This document shows positions 1 to 4,612 of a stretch of DNA of 5,832 nucleotides, one piece after another. Position 1 is the first letter of the stretch, and each line of letters opens with the position of its first letter. The stretch comes from Actinomycetota bacterium. Its GTDB lineage: Bacteria; Actinomycetota; Actinomycetes; Streptosporangiales; Streptosporangiaceae. The stretch spans positions 5,588 through 11,419 of the forward strand of contig PMOU01000656.1 in the NCBI GenBank assembly GCA_003161205.1, given 5' to 3'. Made by a program: the position numbers and the translations under genes. A model generated the notes under the pieces. That model made no database searches and was not told the origin of the DNA. It saw nothing but the letters and a program-made list of their open reading frames with translations.

Positions 1-110
1 CGCGCCCGCTCGGTCAGCTGCGCCGCCACGGCCAGCGCCACCTCATGCGGCAGTACTTCCCCGGCCGGGCCCTCGAATTCGGCTTCCGTGATCTCCTCTA
101 CCGCGGCCAT
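1..110 (-). CDS. unidentified protein, N-terminal fragment
   Basis: This is the 5' end of a minus-strand gene that leaves the window at base 1. The ATG is at 110-108 and is preceded by a strong ribosome binding site, GGAGG at 120-116, five bases upstream of the ATG. The 36 visible codons have high third-position GC, as expected for a real actinomycete gene. The peptide begins MAAVEEITEAEFEG and continues with a helix-like stretch, HEVALAVAAQLTER. The first 18 residues are strongly acidic (six Glu, no Lys or Arg). I do not recognise the family. An acidic start followed by an amphipathic helix is compatible with a small structural or precursor-type protein, but too little is visible to argue function. 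The start is well supported and the product is unknown. Confidence 0.7.
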   Translation of the reverse strand, partial: MAAVEEITEAEFEGPAGEVLPHEVALAVAAQLTERA

Positions 111-194
111 CTTTACCTCCTCTGGTCCAGGTCACCCCTGGGCCTGCGAAATCTAACGGTCTGCTTATTTTTAGAACCTAATTTCCCCAAAATG

Positions 195-231
195 CGGAAC
201 GCCTGACAACCTCGTTGGGGCAGGCGTTCCG
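195..231. repeat. 11-bp inverted repeat / stem-loop
   Basis: CGGAACGCCTG at 195-205 is the exact reverse complement of CAGGCGTTCCG at 221-231, leaving a 15-base loop. Inside the loop CAAC (207-210) can pair with GTTG (214-217), extending the stem. Read on the minus strand, the stem is followed by CATTTT, which resembles an intrinsic terminator or attenuator. No minus-strand gene lies immediately upstream, so it may instead sit in the leader of the gene starting at 110 or be a protein-binding palindrome. Confidence 0.5.
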
Positions 232-340
232 GCGCCCGGCTACAGGCGGACGCGAAGCTAATCCCCCGGATCCCTTGGAATCTTATCGCTTTGAGTGACG
301 CTAGATGCACGTAAAGTGACTGACGTGGCCGACCTGAGGA

Positions 341-416
341 GACGGGCTTCTCCGCTCTCGGTGCCCGTCACCGCGCCGGGAAGGCGCCCTTCGGCAGGCT
401 ACGGCGCCCGGCGCGG
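341..416. repeat. two adjacent stem-loops, structured intergenic segment
   Basis: The first stem pairs GACGGGC (341-347) with GCCCGTC (363-369); CCG (352-354) and CGG (359-361) can pair inside its loop. One base later a second stem pairs CCGCGCCGGG (371-380) with CCCGGCGCGG (407-416), ten perfect pairs. Within its loop GAAGG (380-384) and CCTTC (388-392) can form a competing small hairpin. The 3' arm overlaps an 11-bp palindrome, GGCATGATGCC (415-425). No T-run follows on either strand, so a standard terminator is not favoured. A structured leader or small RNA is possible, and I cannot match it to a known riboswitch class. Confidence 0.4.
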
Positions 417-557
417 CATGATGCCGCCGTTTATTAGCATTTCTGATTACCGGTGCGTTTCCGCAGGTGGTACGTCACAGCCGGAATGTAATACGTTGTC
501 ATACTGGTAAGATCCTGGGTTCTTTGCGTCCTCTCCCTTACATAGCGAGTTCGTTTC

Positions 558-756
558 GTGACGGAAACGACCTCGCTGCGCAGCGCCAGGGAGACGCTGC
601 TGGGAGGGGACCGCCTACGTCATCGACGTCGACAGGGCCGGCCGGTGGTGGGCGCTTCGCCGTGACGGCCTTCCCGCCCCGTCCGGCGAGGGCCTGGATC
701 AGCTCCTGGCCGCGGTGGCCGAGGACTACGCCGCTAACCCCGTGGAACTCCGGTGA
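558..756 (+). pseudogene. small unknown protein, frameshifted (about 65 aa if repaired)
   Basis: From GTG 558 the frame encodes MTETTSLRSARETLLGG, then degenerates and hits a TGA at 660-662. The next frame, from about 610, reads convincingly as protein (AYVIDVDRAGRWWALRRDG, then an acidic helix containing DQLLAAVAEDY) and ends at TGA 754-756. Upstream, that second frame has a stop at 559-561 and no start. Removing one G from the G-run 606-609 joins both parts into one 65-residue protein. The damage could be a true mutation or a sequencing error in the G-run. The family is not recognised; the tryptophan-rich strand followed by a helix suggests a small folded domain. The stop overlaps the next ORF's GTG (GTGA), the usual sign of translational coupling. 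The ribosome binding site before 558 is weak. Confidence 0.45.
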
Positions 757-929
757 CCGCCGGGGGCTGGGCAGCCTACCTGGCCGAGACGGCGCAGTGG
801 CCAAGGCGGGTCGAATTCGAGCAGGCCCATCCCGAGGCGAGGTTCTACCGCGTCGGGATGATGACCCAGGCCTACGTCCCGTTCGGCGACCATGACAGCG
901 TCACGGGTCACCCGGTCGACCCTCGGTGA
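753..929 (+). CDS. small unknown protein, 58 aa, probably frameshifted near its end
   Basis: GTG 753 overlaps the preceding TGA by four bases (GTGA), implying a coupled two-gene unit. The product begins MTAGGWAAYLAETAQWPRRV and continues through EFEQAHPEARFYRVG to TQAYVPFGD, then SVTGHPVDPR and a TGA at 927-929. The last dozen residues look less protein-like. The +1 frame over the same bases gives TLGDVLDALGKIFDPGG ending at TAG 970-972, a good amphipathic C-terminal helix. I infer that the intact protein carried that helix and that a frame change occurred between about 895 and 927, giving roughly 73 residues. Alternatively ATG 892 starts a separate 26-residue ORF ending at 972, but no ribosome binding site supports it. 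The function is unknown. High third-position GC supports true coding. Confidence 0.45.
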   Translation: MTAGGWAAYLAETAQWPRRVEFEQAHPEARFYRVGMMTQAYVPFGDHDSVTGHPVDPR

Positions 930-967
930 TGTCCTCGACGCTCTCGGGAAGATCTTCGACCCGGGCG

Positions 968-1008
968 GCTAGCTGTGCTGGCGGGACTGCGGGCCCGGGG
1001 CAGCTAGC
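968..1008. terminator. candidate bidirectional terminator between convergent units
   Basis: GCTAGCTG (968-975) is the exact reverse complement of CAGCTAGC (1001-1008), with a 25-base GC-rich loop. It lies between the end of the small plus-strand ORFs (the TAG at 970-972 is inside the first arm) and the stop of the minus-strand GAF-ANTAR gene at 1019. There is no T-run, which is common for actinomycete terminators. The position supports the call more than the stem strength does. Confidence 0.4.
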
Positions 1009-1018
1009 GGCCGGTATG

Positions 1019-2002
1019 TTACGGGCTGCCATCCTGACCCTGTTCCCGGTGCAGCCGCAGCCGCCGGGCGACGATGTCGCAGGCCACGTCCGCGAGCGGT
1101 CGGTCCTGGGCATGAGCGTACGCGCGGAGCCGGGAAAACGCCTCCGCGGCCGGGACGCCGAGCTGCACTATCAGCATTCCCGTGGCCTGATGAACCTCGG
1201 CTCGGTGCAGCGCCAGGTCCGGAGGCTGCCCGCCCAGCAAGGCCCCGTCTGCGTTCTCCGCGTTGCCCGCCCCGCTGCCGAGTAGCGTCACGGTCGCCGT
1301 GTCGGCGAGAATGAGCAGGTCACTGAGCTGGCTGTCCGGCAGCGGACCAGCCGAGCCGCGGTACAGGCCCAGCACCCCGGCGCGGATCGCGCCGACGATC
1401 AGCGGGAACACGAAGACCGCCCCGGCACCGATCCGGCGTGCCGCCGGGGTGAACGAGGGCCACTGGCGGCTGTACTCCTCATCGTGCAGGTCGGCGGCAA
1501 GGACAGGCGCAGCCGAGGCCAGCACGTCGCGGCCCGGCCCCTCTTCCAGGGCCAGCTGAAGTCCGGCCAGCTGCTGGCCGACCTGGGCTGTCGCGCACAT
1601 CAGGAAATCCGGGTCACCGCCGCGCGCAGCGGCCAGCCACGCCCCGCTCAGCTGCGCGGTCCGGGCCGCGACCGCGCAGATGTCAGCAACCGACACGCGG
1701 CGGCTATGCGTGGCGGCGTGCGCGGCCAGCTTGCCCCACATGACCTGTCTGCGCCTATCAGCCATCGACGCACCTGGCCGGGCACCGACCCTCCCGGGGA
1801 ACCCGGAGATTATCCGGCGCTGCGCTGCGACCATTGCCCCGTCCGGGATCACCCCGGTATCAGCCCGCGACGGCGCTGCCTCCCAGGGCAAGCAGTGCTC
1901 ACCGCGGGCCACCGACCAGCCGTGCTGATTCTCGTTGACCTGACCCGGCTCGAATTCAGTCTCGGGCCTTAATCCACCCTCGTACCTTTGCGTATCTGCC
2001 AC
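1019..2002 (-). CDS. GAF and ANTAR domain-containing RNA-binding regulator
   Basis: This is a cytoplasmic signal-responsive antiterminator-type protein. The GAF domain binds a small ligand or senses redox state. The ANTAR domain of such proteins binds paired RNA hairpins in leader transcripts and prevents termination. Numbered from GTG 2002 (327 aa), GAF spans about residues 90-245, with LEEGPGRDVLA, WPSFTPAARRIGAGAVFVFP and GVLGLYR. ANTAR spans about 266-317, with AEVHQATGMLIVQLGVPAAEAF, then RLRAYA and ADVACDIVARRL, the expected three-helix pattern. GTG 2002 was chosen because GGGAGGGGAT lies five bases upstream and the preceding PAS stop is one base away, implying coupling. The alternative ATG at 1765 would give 248 aa, the usual length for GAF-ANTAR proteins, and the 79-residue extension resembles no domain; so domain identity is secure but the start is not. 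The extension contains a TTA leucine codon at 1972-1970. The stop is TAA at 1021-1019. Confidence 0.85.
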   Translation of the reverse strand: MADTQRYEGGLRPETEFEPGQVNENQHGWSVARGEHCLPWEAAPSRADTGVIPDGAMVAAQRRIISGFPGRVGARPGASMADRRRQVMWGKLAAHAATHSRRVSVADICAVAARTAQLSGAWLAAARGGDPDFLMCATAQVGQQLAGLQLALEEGPGRDVLASAAPVLAADLHDEEYSRQWPSFTPAARRIGAGAVFVFPLIVGAIRAGVLGLYRGSAGPLPDSQLSDLLILADTATVTLLGSGAGNAENADGALLGGQPPDLALHRAEVHQATGMLIVQLGVPAAEAFSRLRAYAHAQDRPLADVACDIVARRLRLHREQGQDGSP

Positions 2003-2003
2003 G

Positions 2004-2294
2004 TTACATCCCCTCCCGGGGCCACATGTTCTCATGCCGCGAGACAGCAGACAAGATCCCGGCATCACGGCCGAGCAGGTGCTGCCTGGGGTAGCCGAAC
2101 ATGGTCTCGGCTTGGACGTTGACCAGCCGGATCTTCCCGCTCCTGTCGATGACCACCAGGGCGTCCAGCGCCGATTCCGTTAAAGCCCGGAAGCGCTCCC
2201 CGTCACCCGCAGTCCCGTCCGCCCCGCCTGCGGGAACGCTGCCGAGGGCTGCAGTGCCCGAGCGGACCGCCGCCGCATAGCTCTCAGGCCCCAC
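2004..2294 (-). CDS. truncated PAS-domain protein
   Basis: The GTG at 2294-2292 is preceded by GAGAGGTGAT, a good match to the ribosome anti-Shine-Dalgarno region. The 96-residue product has a low-complexity Ala/Gly N-terminus (1-32) and then the first half of a PAS fold: RFRALTESALDALVVIDRSG (34-53), KIRLVNVQAETMFGY (54-68) and LLGRDAG (73-79). A PAS domain needs about 100 residues. Here the second half, normally the helix linker and the strands around a DGSEFPVEISLS-like motif, is missing. After residue 79 the sequence turns into LSAVSRHENMWPREGM and stops. I checked the other two minus-strand frames between 2055 and 1765 and saw no remaining PAS strands, so this looks like a deletion or rearrangement rather than a simple frameshift. 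It sits directly upstream of the GAF-ANTAR gene, so it may be what is left of a PAS-GAF-ANTAR sensor or a separate partner. It may not fold or bind a cofactor. Confidence 0.65.
   Translation of the reverse strand: MGPESYAAAVRSGTAALGSVPAGGADGTAGDGERFRALTESALDALVVIDRSGKIRLVNVQAETMFGYPRQHLLGRDAGILSAVSRHENMWPREGM
2008..2017 (-). promoter_or_regulatory. strong ribosome binding site inside the PAS gene end
   Basis: On the minus strand the sequence reads GGGAGGGGAT, then five bases, then GTG (2002-2000). The site lies within the last codons of the PAS gene, whose TAA (2006-2004) falls between site and start. It is the main argument for starting the GAF-ANTAR protein at 2002 rather than at ATG 1765, which has only a weak AGGTG upstream. 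Confidence 0.55.
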
Positions 2295-2753
2295 AACATC
2301 ACCTCTCCGGTGCCAGCGAGGCCGCGGGGAGCACCTCGATGACTTTAAGTATGCAACTATGCACCACCGGTTGCGGGGGATTTTTCAGGATTACCCGTCC
2401 CCAGGTGCGAGAGGGTGCCGCGGAGAAACGGCAGCTGGTCCGGATGCGCAGCTGCCCCCGTACCCGCGCCTACGTCGCCCGGCGAACTCCGCGGCTACTG
2501 ACAGAAGGCCATCTTCGCGGCAATAGCGTGCATTTTATCGGAGTTCCCATATCCCGCCAGCCAAGAGCGAATGGCGTATACGCTGACGAATACCGTAATA
2601 GCACCGCATGCATTTTTTGACCGCTTCCCGAATGAAGAAGAACCGCAGCGCAAAGGGATATAGTGGCGGGCGAGCCGGCCTGCAGACTGCCCGACATCGC
2701 ATGGCAAGCACGAACAATCTATATAAACAGGAACGCAAGAAAGGAAAGCGGAA
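2295..2753. other. intergenic region between divergent PAS and GH43-like genes
   Basis: No convincing gene is present. The PAS-proximal part (2300-2400) should contain the minus-strand promoter; AT-rich bases lie at 2340-2360 but no clean hexamer pair is visible. From about 2520 the composition becomes AT-richer and stays so through the GH43-like gene. Possible -10 elements for that gene are TATAGT (2659-2664) and TATATA (2720-2725), both without a good -35. A 41-codon, lysine/arginine-rich ORF (ATG 2632 to TGA 2757) overlaps the next start as CTGA but lacks a ribosome binding site. Short repeats of GCAGCTG occur at 2431 and 2448. Confidence 0.45.
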
Positions 2754-2756
2754 CTG
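2740..2756 (+). promoter_or_regulatory. ribosome binding site with CTG start codon
   Basis: AAAGGAAAG (2740-2748) is followed, five bases later, by CTG (2754-2756), which opens a complete signal peptide. Going upstream in this frame there is no ATG, GTG or TTG before the stop TAA at 2724-2726. The first ATG inside the gene (2796) would cut the signal peptide in half and remove its basic residues. Confidence 0.6.
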
Positions 2757-3773
2757 AAGCCGAAACTCGCACGGCTGGCGGCCGCGATTGCAGCCATGAT
2801 TGCGTTCGCCATGGCGGGAGGAAATGCACAAGCAGCGGCTACGGGACAGACTACCCTTACCGGACTAGATTTGCATGACGGAACAATAGTCCAGGACGGC
2901 AGGTCTCTCTACCTTTATGGCACCGAATACGGGTGCGGATTTACGTGGGGAGAGAACGGCACTCCATGGTGCGGATTTGGCGTAACAACTTCTCACGATG
3001 TCACGGGGCCATGGACAGGTAAACATCTCTTGTTCAGTCCGAATACGAAAATAGAAGCCACCGGCTGGCGCGGAGACAACGGCAAGACATGGGACCGGAT
3101 GTGCGGACTTAACGGAGCGGGATGTTTTAACGCACGTATGGTTCGAGCCGGTAAGAAATGGCTCCTCTGGTTCAATTCTCCGGGCGACAAAGGGCGAGGC
3201 TCTAATCCTTATTGGGTAATGACGTGCAAGGGCCCGGCCGGCCCGTGCGGAGATCCGCATAAGCCCGCTATCTACGGGTGCAAGGCCGGGTCGGATTTCT
3301 CTATTGCGGTTGAAGCATCTATAGGCTACCTGGCCTGCTCAGCAGCCAACAGGATCATCGGAATAGAGCAGCTCGCGGCGGGAATGAAGAACGGCATCAA
3401 TCGCTTCGTCGCCAATATATCCGGCAGCGAGGCCGAGGGAGTGGGTATATATCATACGGGAAGTGTATACGTCGCAACGTATTCCGTGCCCAATTGCGGA
3501 TACTGTTCCGGCACGGTAGCCGCAGCACCGGGGGCGGCAATGGTACAGACGGGTTATTCCACCGCTCGCAATCTCGGCGGTCCCTGGACCTATCAAGGGG
3601 TAATGTCGGGCGGTTATTGCACGGGACAACCGCGCACGGCATTTAAGATCGGGGGAATTCCTTACGAATGGGTGGACGAATGGGAGGGGACTACTAATGA
3701 AACAGCAGCGTCAATTCTGCTCGTGCCTATGACCATGTCGCCCTGGTCGTGTGCTGATCAAGATCTTCCGTAG
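2754..3773 (+). CDS. secreted GH43-like five-bladed beta-propeller glycosidase
   Basis: The product is probably an exported glycoside hydrolase acting on arabinose- or xylose-containing polysaccharide. From CTG 2754 it has 339 aa. The signal peptide has basic residues (KPKLAR, 2-7), a hydrophobic core LAAAIAAMIAFAMAGG (8-23) and a likely cut after NAQA (24-27). Propeller features follow: LHDGTIVQDGRSLYLYGTEYG (40-60), CGFGVTTSHDVTGPW (73-87), GSDFSI (179-184), EGVGIYHTGSVYVATYS (228-244) then VPNCGYC (245-251), and NLGGPW (273-278). By position against the GH43 pattern, Asp42 (base), Asp181 (pKa modulator) and Glu228 (acid) are the likely catalytic residues; this is inferred, not aligned. Twelve cysteines in all suggest disulfides outside the cell. 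It is a minimal catalytic domain without a carbohydrate-binding module. Base composition is far less GC-rich than its neighbours, suggesting transfer. Sub-specificity cannot be read, and a non-catalytic propeller is possible. It converges on tetR with 11 bp between stops. Confidence 0.75.
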   Translation: MKPKLARLAAAIAAMIAFAMAGGNAQAAATGQTTLTGLDLHDGTIVQDGRSLYLYGTEYGCGFTWGENGTPWCGFGVTTSHDVTGPWTGKHLLFSPNTKIEATGWRGDNGKTWDRMCGLNGAGCFNARMVRAGKKWLLWFNSPGDKGRGSNPYWVMTCKGPAGPCGDPHKPAIYGCKAGSDFSIAVEASIGYLACSAANRIIGIEQLAAGMKNGINRFVANISGSEAEGVGIYHTGSVYVATYSVPNCGYCSGTVAAAPGAAMVQTGYSTARNLGGPWTYQGVMSGGYCTGQPRTAFKIGGIPYEWVDEWEGTTNETAASILLVPMTMSPWSCADQDLP

Positions 3774-3784
3774 GTCTGTTACCG

Positions 3785-4507
3785 CTAGCCGGGCAGGGCG
3801 CCGTCGACGAGGCGGCGTACGCACGAGTCGAACACCTCGTCCGCGTCGCGGACCCGGGACGGCCCGCCCGTGTTCAGCGCGGCGGCCAGGTTCGGGTACT
3901 GCCCGGTGGCCGCGGCGCCGACCAGCGCGGCGACCTGCGCCGCGGCGTGCTCATCGGGGCTGATGCCGGTGCTGGCCTGCTGGGCGGCCAGCGTCGCCTC
4001 CATCCCGCCGTACATCAGCGCGAAGCCGTTGATCATGGCGATGAACTCCATCTTGGCCGCGGTGTCGAGGGCGGAGCCGGCTAGCAGCCCGAGAAACCAC
4101 TCGAAATATCGGAGCCCGCTCGGGCCGAAGACCGCGGGGCGCCGCATCGCATCCGGCAGCCAGGGATGGCGGCGGGTGATGTCGCGTCCCTGCCGGGCGA
4201 GGTCGGCGATCGCCGCCCGCTTATCGGCGGGCACGGCATCCGGGTAGCGGTATTCGTGGCCGGCCAGGTCGACCATCAGCTGGATGAGGTGGTCCTTGGT
4301 GGGCACGTAGTTGTACAGCGACATCGGGGCGATGCCGAGCTCGGCGGCCACCGCGCGCATGGTCACCGCCTCCAGTCCCCCGGCGTCCGCCAGCCGGACG
4401 GCGGCAACGGCGACCGCCGCGCGGTCGTATTTGCCCTTCGGACCGCGGGTCCCCTGTTCCGGGATATCCCAGATCGATATCGGCGTCAGGCGCCTCTCCC
4501 CCTCCAT
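3785..4507 (-). CDS. TetR/AcrR-family transcriptional repressor
   Basis: This is a cytoplasmic DNA-binding repressor of 240 aa, typical of the family. After a 25-residue arm (RGPKGKYDR at 21-29), the N-terminal helix-turn-helix domain covers about 28-76: AAVRLADAGGLEAVTMRAVA, then AAELGIAPMSLYNYVPTKDHL, with SLYNYVPTKDHL as the recognition-helix end. The C-terminal ligand and dimer region (about 85-235) resembles the tetracycline-repressor-like type, with MRRPAVFGPSGLRYFEWFLG followed by an IAMINGFALMYGG helix. The gene is divergent from the CocE-type hydrolase, with 105 bp between starts, so it probably represses that gene and itself; the gap contains matching operator-like palindromes. ATG 4507 is the only start upstream of the domain in this frame, and its ribosome binding site is weak (GTAGGG about nine bases away). 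The ligand is unknown. It ends at TAG 3787-3785, 11 bp from the GH43-like stop, with no terminator between. Confidence 0.9.
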   Translation of the reverse strand: MEGERRLTPISIWDIPEQGTRGPKGKYDRAAVAVAAVRLADAGGLEAVTMRAVAAELGIAPMSLYNYVPTKDHLIQLMVDLAGHEYRYPDAVPADKRAAIADLARQGRDITRRHPWLPDAMRRPAVFGPSGLRYFEWFLGLLAGSALDTAAKMEFIAMINGFALMYGGMEATLAAQQASTGISPDEHAAAQVAALVGAAATGQYPNLAAALNTGGPSRVRDADEVFDSCVRRLVDGALPG

Positions 4508-4537
4508 CCCGTGAACCCTACAACTCCGCTGGCCGTC

Positions 4538-4566
4538 TTATCAGCGTGCGCTGTACGTAGTATCAT
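4538..4566 (+). promoter_or_regulatory. promoter for the CocE-type hydrolase
   Basis: TTATCA (4538-4543) and TATCAT (4561-4566) are separated by exactly 17 bases; the -10 has one mismatch to TATAAT and the -35 two to TTGACA. Transcription would start near 4573, leaving a 40-base leader that contains the 15-bp palindrome and the GGGAGGA ribosome binding site (4602-4608) before ATG 4613. On the other strand TATGAT (4567-4562) could serve tetR but lacks a good -35. Confidence 0.45.
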
Positions 4567-4595
4567 ACCCGTAGCGACGTACAACGTACGTAGTA
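4553..4595. promoter_or_regulatory. candidate TetR operator: direct repeat and palindromes
   Basis: GTACGTAGTA occurs twice, at 4553-4562 and 4586-4595, 33 bp apart (about three helical turns), so both face the same side of the DNA. The second copy overlaps a palindrome, ACGTAC-AAC-GTACGT (4577-4591). The first overlaps GTATCATAC (4560-4568), a 9-bp palindrome that includes the putative -10. TetR-family operators are typically 15-20 bp palindromes in such divergent gaps, so binding here would block both promoters. The assignment to the adjacent repressor is inferred from position. Confidence 0.5.
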
Positions 4596-4612
4596 ATATA
4601 CGGGAGGAAACC

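Larger units (their letters stand above)
111..557. other. intergenic region with hairpins, no convincing gene
   Basis: No reading frame here looks coding: the open frames are short, lack ribosome binding sites and have no coding-like composition. The segment at 158-192, just upstream of the minus-strand gene, is AT-rich and probably holds that gene's promoter, although I cannot match a clean -35/-10 pair. Three perfect inverted repeats are present (195-231, 341-369, 371-416). The stretch 478-506 is also AT-richer and may hold the promoter for the small ORFs starting at 558, again without a convincing hexamer pair. Confidence 0.5.

Noticed and set aside
195..416. Possible target hairpins for the ANTAR regulator
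   Set aside because: ANTAR targets are paired stems with six-base loops of defined bases; the loops here are 15 or more bases or only three, so the pattern does not fit.
295..510. 71-codon plus-strand frame
   Set aside because: It runs straight through the hairpins at 341-416, has no ribosome binding site and shows no domain-like pattern.
467..895. 142-codon plus-strand frame
   Set aside because: It covers the two small ORFs in another frame, is rich in Arg and Pro, and lacks a ribosome binding site; the other frames read as folded protein.
1484..1972. 162-codon plus-strand frame
   Set aside because: It is the shadow of the GAF-ANTAR gene, where GAF and ANTAR motifs are plain on the minus strand.
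2495..2812. Minus-strand frame with a protein-like end (GAITVFVSVYAIRSWLAG)
   Set aside because: The start of this frame is antisense to the signal-peptide region of the GH43-like gene, there is no ribosome binding site, and the N-terminal part is cysteine-rich and unconvincing. It is worth one database search, but I cannot support it as a gene.
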